The notes: generated from the sequence alone by a model not told the origin. A stretch of DNA of 25,440 bases from Fimiplasma intestinipullorum (GCA_018715065.1 DVMJ01000027.1:1-25440), one strand, 5' to 3'; shown: positions 18,241 to 24,862, numbered from the stretch's first letter. Numbers and translations: made by a program.

Positions 18241-18951
18241 CTACTGTTTTTCCATTCTTGCCAAAACGGCTTTATAGGTTTCGATCAAGTCACCGATATC
18301 CTGTCTGAATACATCTTTATCGTATTTCTGATTGGTTTCCACATCCCATAAACGACAGGAATCTGGTGAAATTTCATCAGCCAACAAGATCTCACCATCA
18401 CTTGTCTTACCGAATTCGATCTTGAAATCGACCAGTTTCAAATTTAAGCTCAAGAAAAAGGCTTTTAATAATTCATTGATCTTTAATGTCGTTTCTCTTA
18501 TATAAGTCAGTTCTTCACGCGTTGCGAGTTTTAAAGCGACCGCATGATCGTCATTGATCAAAGGATCACCATATTCATCATTTTTATAGCTCAATTCAAA
18601 GATAGGTTCATCGAGCACGATGCCTTCCGGTGCTCCTAAGCGACGACAGAATGACCCGGTTGTAATGTTACGCACAATGACTTCCAGTGGGAAGATCGTC
18701 ACTTTACGAACCAGAATATCGCGTTCGTTGATTTTTTTGATCATATGTGTTTTGATTCCCGCTTCTTCAAGCATATCGAAAATGATACAGGAGATCGTAT
18801 TATTTAAAACCCCTTTACCTTCAAATTGATCGTGCTTAGCACCATTGCCTGCAGTTGCATCATCTTTATAATGAATGACATATTCTTCTGGATTGGCGGT
18901 TTCATATACCTGTTTGGCTTTTCCTTCATACAATAATTTTAAGTTTTCCAT
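18241..18951 (-). CDS. purC: SAICAR synthetase
   Basis: Joins CAIR and aspartate to form SAICAR. About 236 aa, with the N-terminal LLYEGKAKQVYE, KDDATAGNGAKHDQ, the RNITTGSF/CRR segment and the C-terminal LADEISPDSCRLWD signature. Two in-frame ATG codons are possible (18957 and 18951); AGGGGG is only 2 nt from the first and 8 nt from the second, so 18951 (MENLKLLYEG) is preferred. It lies 12-18 nt downstream of purE in the operon. Confidence 0.97.
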   Translation of the reverse strand: MENLKLLYEGKAKQVYETANPEEYVIHYKDDATAGNGAKHDQFEGKGVLNNTISCIIFDMLEEAGIKTHMIKKINERDILVRKVTIFPLEVIVRNITTGSFCRRLGAPEGIVLDEPIFELSYKNDEYGDPLINDDHAVALKLATREELTYIRETTLKINELLKAFFLSLNLKLVDFKIEFGKTSDGEILLADEISPDSCRLWDVETNQKYDKDVFRQDIGDLIETYKAVLARMEKQ

Positions 18952-18969
18952 TTCCATATCCCCCTATGT

Positions 18970-19458
18970 TTACTCGTATTTGGCCATGACCTGGCGATTG
19001 GCTTCTAAACTTGATGCCTCCATCTGTTTTCTTTCCTCCAGCAGTTTTGTGCGGATCGATTCATGTGAGTTACCCATGATCTGCAAAGCCAGATAGGCTG
19101 CATTCTTGCTTCCGTTGATGGCGACGGTGGCTACCGGAATCCCGGATGGCATCTGTACAATAGACATCAAGGCATCCATGCCATCTAAAACACTGCCACT
19201 GAGCGGAACACCGATCACAGGCAAGACCGTCTGACTGGCCACCACACCCGGTAAAGCAGCTGCCATTCCAGCAGCGGTAATGATGACTTCGGTATCATCT
19301 TCATTACACTCTTTGATAAAAGCACTCAAGCCAAGATGCGCGCGGTGCGCTGACAGACAGCGTACCTTCACACGCACACCAAAGGATTTCAAGATCTCAA
19401 TAGCCGGTTCAACTTTGCCTAGATCGCTTGTTGAACCCATAATGATTGCAACTTGCAT
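18970..19458 (-). CDS. purE: N5-carboxyaminoimidazole ribonucleotide mutase
   Basis: Class I PurE moves the carboxylate of N5-CAIR to give CAIR; N5-CAIR is normally supplied by PurK, which is not encoded here. The 162-aa product has the MGSTSDLGKVEPA start and the class I style SIVQMPSGIPVATVAI. The usual SAHRTP motif reads SAHRAH at 36-41: the histidine and arginine are kept but the following two residues are changed. A ribosome site GGGG/AAAGGGG precedes the ATG. It follows fhs after a 57-nt gap containing a hairpin. Confidence 0.96.
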   Translation of the reverse strand: MQVAIIMGSTSDLGKVEPAIEILKSFGVRVKVRCLSAHRAHLGLSAFIKECNEDDTEVIITAAGMAAALPGVVASQTVLPVIGVPLSGSVLDGMDALMSIVQMPSGIPVATVAINGSKNAAYLALQIMGNSHESIRTKLLEERKQMEASSLEANRQVMAKYE

Positions 19459-19484
19459 ACAATTCCCCTTTCTCCAAAATGGAA

Positions 19485-19506
19485 AAGTGACATACAGATG
19501 TCACTT
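19485..19506 (-). promoter_or_regulatory. Intercistronic hairpin between fhs and purE
   Basis: AAGTGACAT (19485-19493), ACAG loop, ATGTCACTT (19498-19506): a perfect 9-bp stem. On the minus strand it is followed by a short T run (TT after ACTT) and then CC, so it could act as a weak, leaky terminator or as an mRNA processing/stability element separating fhs from the pur genes. Confidence 0.6.
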
Positions 19507-19515
19507 ATTCTTCAT

Positions 19516-21186
19516 TTAAAACAGCCCAATGATCGTACCATCTTCCAGGATATCCATATGGTTGGCTGCTGGAACTTTTGGCAGTCCAGGCATCCTCATG
19601 ATATCTCCGGCCAAAGCCACGACAAAACCAGCTCCGGCACATGGAATCAGATCCGTGATCGTGATTGTGAAACCTTCCGGACGTCCTAAAAGCTTCTGAT
19701 CATCTGAAAGCGAATACTGGGTCTTGGCAACACAGACAGGCAAACTATCCATGCCAAGTTTCTTCAGCTGACGTAAAGCGCGTTTCGCCTTCTTATCGAA
19801 AACAACACCTTCAGCTCCGTAGATCTCGGTTGCAATTTTATTCAATTTTTCTTCGATTGACAGATCAAGATCATAGAGTGGCTGATACTGGGATGGTTCC
19901 GTTTCAATAAGCTGAACGAGCTCCTTGGCTAAAGCAACGCCGCCTTCGGCGCCTTTGGCCCAAACATCCGAGATGGCAACATGGACACCCATTTCCTGGC
20001 ATTTCTTGTCGAGCAGCGCCAATTCAGAAGGCGTATCGGTCGGAAATGCATTGATAGCGACAATTAAAGGAAGATGGTATTTTTGGATGTTTTCAATATG
20101 CTTGGTCAAGTTTCCGATGCCTTTTTCCAAAGCCACTAAATCTTCTGTATTCAGATTTTTCTTATCCAAACCACCGTGCATCTTCAGTGCCCGGATCGTT
20201 GCCACCAGAACGACAGCGTCTGGTTTTAAACCGGCATAGCGGCATTTAATATCCAGGAATTTCTCCGCTCCTAGATCTGCTCCAAAGCCAGCCTCAGTCA
20301 AAGCATAATCACCGAGTTTCATTGCCAGTTTCGTTGCCATTACAGAATTACAGCCATGAGCGATGTTCGCAAAAGGTCCGCCATGAACAAAAACAGGGGT
20401 ATGATCCAAGGTTTGTACTAAATTCGGTTTGATGGCATCCTTGAGCAGGATCGTCACTGCACCTGTTGCATGCAGATCATCAACTGTCACAGGTTCCCCT
20501 TTTGTGTTATAAGCCACAATGATTTTTGCCACACGTGCTTTCAGATCCATCAGATCATTAGCCAGACATAGAATAGCCATGATTTCAGAAGCCACGGTAA
20601 TATCAAATCCATCTTCACGAGGGACACCGTTCGCCTTTCCGCCAAGACCCACCGTGATATGGCGTAAAGCGCGATCATTCAGATCGACCACACGTTTCCA
20701 GACAATTGTACGCACATCAATATCCAAAGGATTGCCTTGATGGATGGAATTGTCTAACATCGCACTGATCAGATTGTGTGCAGCTGTGATCGCATGAATA
20801 TCCCCTGTGAAATGTAAGTTGATATCTTCCATTGGTACAACCTGGGCATACCCACCGCCAGCAGCACCACCTTTCACACCAAAACAAGGACCTAAAGAAG
20901 GCTCGCGCATCGCAACAACCGTTTTCTTACCAATATAGTTCATTGCCTGAGCCAAACCAATCATTGTCGTTGTTTTTCCTTCACCAGCACTTGTCGGATT
21001 GATTGCGGTCACTAAAACAAGCTTACCATCTTTACGGCTTTGAAGTTTCGAAATAGCTTCCATTGAGATCTTGGCTTTATACTTGCCGTATAACTCCAGA
21101 TCATCTTCGTCCAAACCAATTGTTTGAGCGACTTCCTTGATAGGCAGCATTTGGGCTTCCTGTGCAATTTCCACGTCTGTTTTCAT
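19516..21186 (-). CDS. fhs: Formate-tetrahydrofolate ligase
   Basis: Makes 10-formyl-THF from formate, THF and ATP; the product feeds PurN and PurH in the same operon. The 556-aa protein carries the ATP-binding loop PTSAGEGKTTT at 64-74, REPSLGPCFGVKGGAAGGGYAQ split over the next conserved block, and HFTGDIHAI. The open frame begins with GTG at 21195, but ATG 21186 (MKTDVEIAQEA, the usual family start) is 10 nt from GGAAGGGA and is preferred. It is the first gene of the purine operon, with a promoter near 21264-21292 and a palindrome in the leader. Confidence 0.97.
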   Translation of the reverse strand: MKTDVEIAQEAQMLPIKEVAQTIGLDEDDLELYGKYKAKISMEAISKLQSRKDGKLVLVTAINPTSAGEGKTTTMIGLAQAMNYIGKKTVVAMREPSLGPCFGVKGGAAGGGYAQVVPMEDINLHFTGDIHAITAAHNLISAMLDNSIHQGNPLDIDVRTIVWKRVVDLNDRALRHITVGLGGKANGVPREDGFDITVASEIMAILCLANDLMDLKARVAKIIVAYNTKGEPVTVDDLHATGAVTILLKDAIKPNLVQTLDHTPVFVHGGPFANIAHGCNSVMATKLAMKLGDYALTEAGFGADLGAEKFLDIKCRYAGLKPDAVVLVATIRALKMHGGLDKKNLNTEDLVALEKGIGNLTKHIENIQKYHLPLIVAINAFPTDTPSELALLDKKCQEMGVHVAISDVWAKGAEGGVALAKELVQLIETEPSQYQPLYDLDLSIEEKLNKIATEIYGAEGVVFDKKAKRALRQLKKLGMDSLPVCVAKTQYSLSDDQKLLGRPEGFTITITDLIPCAGAGFVVALAGDIMRMPGLPKVPAANHMDILEDGTIIGLF

Positions 21187-21203
21187 CGTTCTCACGTCCC
21201 TTC

Positions 21204-21241
21204 CAACTGATTTAAAAACTAACGCGTTACAACTGATTTAA
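21204..21241 (-). promoter_or_regulatory. Candidate operator in the fhs-pur leader
   Basis: A perfect 10-bp palindrome TAACGCGTTA (21220-21229), with the central CG typical of LacI-family operators, is bracketed by two identical 12-bp direct repeats CAACTGATTTAA (21204-21215 and 21230-21241, 26 bp apart). It lies downstream of the predicted fhs start of transcription, where a bound repressor would block elongation. The regulator is unknown; the match to LacI/PurR-type sites is an inference from symmetry only. Confidence 0.5.
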
Positions 21242-21263
21242 CAAGAGTTTAACCTCCAATTTA

Positions 21264-21292
21264 GTTATATCATACTTAGCGTGAAATCACAA
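21264..21292 (-). promoter_or_regulatory. Promoter of the fhs-pur operon
   Basis: Minus-strand TTGTGA (21292-21287), 17-nt spacer, TATAAC (21269-21264). Transcription would start near 21257, giving a leader of about 70 nt. It is the best sigma-A-like match upstream of fhs. Confidence 0.6.
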
Positions 21293-21384
21293 CAAATTAT
21301 CAGGATTTAATCGCTTTCATCTTGGATTTTTAAAGTTCAAATGACAATTTCAAAGGATTTTTTTCACAGTCATTTCGACCCATA

Positions 21385-21413
21385 TTGACTTTAAAATCAT
21401 TTTGCGTTAAACT
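21385..21413 (+). promoter_or_regulatory. Promoter of the NifU-like/GGGtGRT operon
   Basis: TTGACT (21385-21390), 17-nt spacer, TAAACT (21408-21413) on the plus strand; transcription would start near 21420. Three GGATTT hexamers upstream (21303, 21324, 21355) are spaced 21 and 31 bp, close to whole helical turns. Confidence 0.6.
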
Positions 21414-21419
21414 AAATTC

Positions 21420-21537
21420 AGGTGGACTAATCACCGTCACTTTCGCCAGAAAAGTGTAAAGGGATCTGGCAAAGAACTTCAATCAAGTTCATTCAAGCAT
21501 CATGGATCACGTACAATGAAAGGAGTTAAAAAGGAAA
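21420..21537 (+). promoter_or_regulatory. Structured 5' leader of the NifU-like/GGGtGRT operon
   Basis: About 118 nt lie between the predicted transcription start and the first ATG. Visible pairings: GGTG/CACC (21421-21424/21432-21435); CACTTT/AAAGTG (21438-21443/21451-21456); GCCAGA/TCTGGC (21445-21450/21465-21470), where the first arm is the loop of the preceding hairpin, so the two together have the geometry of an H-type pseudoknot; and GAACTT/AAGTTC (21474-21479/21485-21490). A ribosome site AAAGGAG is at 21519-21525. I do not recognise a known riboswitch consensus. Structure is inferred from complementarity only. Confidence 0.45.
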
Positions 21538-22230
21538 ATGATTTATTCACAAGAAGTAGAAAAAATGCACTGCGTCAAAGTTGGTGCATCCCATGGATGT
21601 GCGCCTATTCCTGAAGAAGGAAAATGGGTATATTCAAGAAAAATTGAAGACATCTCTGGTTTAACCCACGGAATCGGCTGGTGTGCTCCTCAACAGGGTG
21701 CCTGCAAATTAACGTTAAACGTTAAAGAAGGTATCATTGAAGAAGCCTTAGTTGAAACCATTGGATGCTCTGGAATGACACACTCTGCTGCAATGGCATC
21801 TGAAGCTTTAGTTGGTAAGACCATCCTGGAAGCTTTAAATACAGACTTAGTATGTGATGCTATCAACACAGCAATGAGAGAATTATTCTTACAAATCGTG
21901 TATGGTCGTACTCAATCCGCATTCTCTGAAGGTGGTTTAACGATCGGTGCTGGCTTAGAAGATTTAGGTAAAGGTTTAAGAAGTATGACTGGTACTGCTT
22001 ACTCCACTAAATTAAAAGGTCCTCGTTACCTCGAATTAACAGAAGGTTACATCAAACAGATCGCTTTAGATGAAAATGATGAAATCATCGGTTATGAATT
22101 CGTTAACTTAGGTAGAATGATGGATATGATCAAATCTGGAAAAGATGCTAATGAAGCAATGAAGGAAGCTACTGGTACATATGGTAGATTCGCTGAAGCT
22201 GCTAAGTACATCGATCCAAGAAAGGAATAA
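21538..22230 (+). CDS. NifU/IscU-like iron-sulfur scaffold protein of the GGGtGRT pair
   Basis: A 230-aa protein of the NifU_N-like type that is habitually found beside GGGtGRT genes; scaffold proteins of this fold hold nascent Fe-S clusters on cysteines. Cysteines are at 12, 21, 49, 56, 77 and 106. The segment TIGCSGMTHSAAMASE (74-89) resembles the IscU motif around its second cluster cysteine, and the pair in WCAPQQGAC (48-56) is a further candidate site. The classical third IscU cysteine motif is not evident, so this may be a divergent scaffold or an Fe-S protein in its own right. Codons are strongly restricted (TTA for Leu, GGT for Gly, AGA/CGT for Arg), unlike the CTG-rich pur and ger genes, suggesting high expression. 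Its stop is 17 nt before the GGGtGRT start. Family is recognised; biochemical role is not known to me. Confidence 0.85.
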   Translation: MIYSQEVEKMHCVKVGASHGCAPIPEEGKWVYSRKIEDISGLTHGIGWCAPQQGACKLTLNVKEGIIEEALVETIGCSGMTHSAAMASEALVGKTILEALNTDLVCDAINTAMRELFLQIVYGRTQSAFSEGGLTIGAGLEDLGKGLRSMTGTAYSTKLKGPRYLELTEGYIKQIALDENDEIIGYEFVNLGRMMDMIKSGKDANEAMKEATGTYGRFAEAAKYIDPRKE

Positions 22231-22247
22231 TGAGGAGGGTACGAGAC

Positions 22248-23246
22248 ATGGCATTATTTGAAGGTTATGAAAGAAGAATTAACCAGATTAACGCTGCCTT
22301 AGCTAAATTTGGTATTAACTCAATTGAGGAAGCAAAACAGATCTGTGACGAAAAAGGTGTTGACGTTTACAACATCGTTAAATCTACACAGCCAATCTGT
22401 TTTGAAAATGCTTGCTGGGCTTACATTGTAGGTGCTGCAATGGCAATTAAAAACGGCGATAAAAAAGCTGCTGATGCTGCTAAAACAATCGGTGTTGGTT
22501 TACAGTCTTTCTGTATCCCAGGATCTGTTGCCGATGATCGTAAAGTTGGTTTAGGTCATGGTAACTTAGGTGCAATGTTACTGGATGAAAATACAGAATG
22601 TTTCGCTTTCTTAGCTGGTCACGAATCTTTTGCTGCTGCTGAAGGTGCAATCAAGATTGCTGAACAAGCTAACAAAGTTAGATCAAAACCTTTAAGAGTT
22701 ATTTTGAATGGTTTAGGTAAAGATGCTGCCAAGATCATCTCAAGAATTAACGGATTCACTTATGTTGAAACTCAGTTTGATTACTTCACTGGTGAAGTTA
22801 ACGAAGTTTCCAGAACTGCCTACTCTAATGGTCCAAGAGCAAAGGTAAACTGCTATGGTGCTGACGATGTACGTGAAGGTGTAGCCATCATGCATAAAGA
22901 AAACGTAGACGTATCTATCACTGGTAACTCTACAAACCCTACTCGTTTCCAGCATCCTGTAGCTGGTACATACAAGAAAGAACGCTTAGAACAGGGCAAA
23001 AAATACTTCTCTGTTGCATCCGGCGGTGGAACTGGACGTACTTTACATCCAGACAACATGGCTGCTGGTCCAGCTTCTTATGGTATGACAGATACAATGG
23101 GTCGTATGCATAGTGATGCTCAGTTCGCTGGTTCTTCTTCCGTTCCTGCTCACGTTGAAATGATGGGCTTGATCGGTATGGGTAACAACCCAATGGTTGG
23201 TGCTACTGTTGCCGTAGCTGTTGCTATCGAAGAAGCTAGCAAATAA
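22248..23246 (+). CDS. GGGtGRT-family protein (function unknown)
   Basis: A 332-aa soluble protein named after its signature, here GGGTGRT at residues 259-265, followed by TLHPDNMAAGPASYGMTD and the glycine-rich ending GLIGMGNNPMVGATVAVAVA. No signal peptide or membrane helix is visible. Cysteines occur in QICDEK, QPICFENACWAY, SFCIPG, ECFAF and NCYGAD. An ATG at 22230 overlaps the upstream stop, but ATG 22248 (MALFEGYERR) has GAGGAGG 9 nt upstream and is the start. It is co-transcribed with the NifU-like gene and closed by a strong terminator. Codon use is as extreme as in its partner, consistent with an abundant protein. The pairing suggests an Fe-S-dependent or Fe-S-trafficking role, but this is inference; no catalytic activity can be named. 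Confidence 0.93.
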   Translation: MALFEGYERRINQINAALAKFGINSIEEAKQICDEKGVDVYNIVKSTQPICFENACWAYIVGAAMAIKNGDKKAADAAKTIGVGLQSFCIPGSVADDRKVGLGHGNLGAMLLDENTECFAFLAGHESFAAAEGAIKIAEQANKVRSKPLRVILNGLGKDAAKIISRINGFTYVETQFDYFTGEVNEVSRTAYSNGPRAKVNCYGADDVREGVAIMHKENVDVSITGNSTNPTRFQHPVAGTYKKERLEQGKKYFSVASGGGTGRTLHPDNMAAGPASYGMTDTMGRMHSDAQFAGSSSVPAHVEMMGLIGMGNNPMVGATVAVAVAIEEASK

Positions 23247-23258
23247 TGATTGAAGTTG

Positions 23259-23293
23259 AAAACTGTGGATAATTACTGTCCACAGTTTTTTTT
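23259..23293 (+). terminator. Rho-independent terminator of the GGGtGRT operon
   Basis: Perfect 11-bp stem AAAACTGTGGA (23259-23269) / TCCACAGTTTT (23279-23289), 9-nt loop, T run to 23293. It starts 13 nt after the stop codon. Confidence 0.95.
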
Positions 23294-23899
23294 ATTTGAT
23301 CAAAAAAAGAAACGAAGCAGTAGTTGAAATTTTTAAATCTTGTCAGAACACATTATAATCCGCCTGTTATTTGTTATTATCAAATGGTATTCAACAAGCA
23401 TCTGCTTTACTTATCTACGATAACAGTGCAGATCCTAAGGATCTTAATTAAAAGAAATAGGAATGATTCTATGTTAAACGTCGGATGCTTCTCTTATTCA
23501 TTTAATAGCTATGAGTGAAAGTCTAGATTCATATACAAAAGGTGTGCTCCTTTCCATAGCACACCCTTTTTATTTAAACTCAATCTTAATAATGCGTTTC
23601 AATGACCGTTTCATAGCACAGAAAGGATCTTTTCTATATTACTTCAAGATCCAAGTCCCCATGCATTTTTATATACATAAATAGATCCAGCAGCAAATTA
23701 CCGCCATCCATAATACGTTAGAAGTTTTTGAATCATGATGAGGCATCATCCAAAATAAACAATCATTATCGCGATGAAGCCTATCGAAGATCAAACATCG
23801 ATCATGTTGACCTATTCCTGATGATATACAACTGTACCAACGGTCCATGTCAACGATATATAACATAGTACATATAATACAGTTTGTAACAGAGGCACA
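23294..23899. other. Gene-poor 600-bp stretch with a possible small transcript
   Basis: I see no convincing protein gene here: the short open frames lack good ribosome sites and look random in composition. What can be seen is a TATAAT at 23354-23359 with only a weak upstream hexamer, a palindrome AGATCCTAAGGATCT (23430-23444), a 15-codon frame from ATG 23471 with AGGAA just upstream, and a terminator hairpin at 23541-23565. Together these would define a plus-strand transcript of roughly 205 nt. The remainder to 23899 is AT-rich with no clear structure and may be decayed sequence. Confidence 0.5.
23537..23573. terminator. Terminator hairpin, probably usable from both sides
   Basis: GGTGTGCT (23541-23548), 9-nt loop, AGCACACC (23558-23565), with A residues before and a C plus five T after on the plus strand. 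On the minus strand the stem is followed by TTTTG, weaker. It may end a small plus-strand RNA or the araC-type transcript. Confidence 0.8.
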
Positions 23900-24697
23900 C
23901 TAGCGATTCAGTGCTCTTCTGAATTGAGAAGGTGTCATCTGGTACTCAGATTTAAACGCATGAATAAATGATTGCTTATTAGGAAAACCACAATCATGTA
24001 AAATGGTCAATAGATCCTTATTTGTATTTTTCATTTCGTAAATGGCCTGGTTCATACGAAGATTCGTTACATACTCTGAGTAGGTAATATGCAGATGCTT
24101 TTTCAAAATTTTAGATAAATATTGCAGAGATACATGAAAATGATTGGATAATTCATTAAGTGTAAGATTCTCTTTATAATGACCGTTGATATAAAGCAAT
24201 AATTGATAAAGAACTTGATCATACGGTATTTGATGATATCCTTTTTCAGTATTAGCCGCATAAAAGTATTTCCCTAATTTATATAAAAACATATTCAAAT
24301 GAGAATAAAAGCCAAATTTTTCAAAATCATCTTTATAATCGAACATTTTTACCATATCTTTAAACAAGCTGATCACTTCAACATATTTTTGGTATTCAAC
24401 AATATTATGGCAATTCAGACTGCAGCAATCAATTTGATTGAAATCAAACTGCGGACAAATTGACTTCAAATACGTACTGCGAATTTGCAATGTGATTTTT
24501 TGGGTTTTCTTTGAAGTAAAATTCGAATGCATAGCACCATATGGAATCATCATAAAATCACCAGTGGATAATAAATACTGATTTTCATCGGTGGTAACCA
24601 ATGTTTCTCCATCAATAATATATATAAATTCTAACCGATCATGCCAATGTTCTCCAATTGCATACCCATAATTGGCTTCAATATTGATGATAACCAC
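23900..24697 (-). CDS. AraC-family transcriptional regulator, N-terminal start doubtful
   Basis: Sugar- or effector-sensing regulator: N-terminal cupin-type domain (GEHWHDRLEFIYIIDGE at about 16-32, STGDFMMIPYGAMHS further on) and a C-terminal pair of helix-turn-helix motifs (LTLNELSNHFHVSLQYLSKI and DLLTILHDCGFPNKQSFIHA), ending MTPSQFRRAL, the standard AraC close. From GTG 24697 the frame gives 265 aa, but that start has no good ribosome site and sits unusually close to the cupin histidines. In the same frame a well-placed ATG at 24799 (GAGGTAG upstream) is separated from the body by a TAA at 24722-24724. The gene may therefore carry a nonsense mutation. It lies downstream of the beta-glucosidase remnant on the same strand, and would plausibly have regulated it. 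Confidence 0.88.
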   Translation of the reverse strand: MVIINIEANYGYAIGEHWHDRLEFIYIIDGETLVTTDENQYLLSTGDFMMIPYGAMHSNFTSKKTQKITLQIRSTYLKSICPQFDFNQIDCCSLNCHNIVEYQKYVEVISLFKDMVKMFDYKDDFEKFGFYSHLNMFLYKLGKYFYAANTEKGYHQIPYDQVLYQLLLYINGHYKENLTLNELSNHFHVSLQYLSKILKKHLHITYSEYVTNLRMNQAIYEMKNTNKDLLTILHDCGFPNKQSFIHAFKSEYQMTPSQFRRALNR

Positions 24698-24721
24698 ATT
24701 TTTATCTTCACTTATCTTTTT

Positions 24722-24799
24722 TTATTGATTATCAAAGTCTTGATTATCTTTATTTTCAAAGATATCCTCATTTTCATACTTGATATTATCTAGCTTCAT
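24722..24799 (-). other. In-frame 25-codon segment before the AraC body, ended by TAA
   Basis: ATG 24799, preceded by GAGGTAG, opens a frame that reads MKLDNIKYENED and continues to codon 25, then meets TAA. The same frame resumes directly after the stop with KKISEDKN and runs into the AraC cupin domain. The acidic, polar composition matches the usual N-terminus of such regulators, so this is probably the original start of the gene. Confidence 0.6.
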
Positions 24800-24832
24800 A
24801 CATCTACCTCTGTAATCTCTTAATACAATAAG

Positions 24833-24862
24833 ATGAGACCTCAAAAAAAAACAAGGTCCCAT
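24833..24862 (-). repeat. Inverted repeat between the beta-glucosidase remnant and araC
   Basis: ATGAGACCT (24833-24841) and AGGTCCCAT (24854-24862) are inverted with one mismatch, which is a G-U pair in minus-strand RNA. The loop is A-rich on the plus strand (T9 on the minus). No T run follows the stem on the minus strand, so it is not a standard terminator. Confidence 0.55.

Noticed and set aside
21420..21470. ZTP (pfl) riboswitch for fhs on the minus strand, suggested by CTGGCGAAAG near a GGTG/CACC stem
   Set aside because: The required downstream CCGCCTGGGC-type segment is absent between here and fhs, and the predicted fhs promoter lies downstream of the element.
22230..22247. Upstream ATG for the GGGtGRT protein overlapping the NifU-like stop
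   Set aside because: The GAGGAGG ribosome site lies after this ATG and fits only the ATG at 22248.
23324..23518. 64-codon open frame on the plus strand
   Set aside because: No ribosome site, composition looks random, and no recognisable motif; treated as non-coding.
23669..23866. 65-codon open frame on the minus strand, considered as a transposase remnant
   Set aside because: Rich in Cys, Trp and His without any DDE or HUH motif, no inverted repeats or target duplication nearby.
24833..24862. Intrinsic terminator between the beta-glucosidase remnant and araC
   Set aside because: The T run is in the loop, not after the stem, on the relevant strand.
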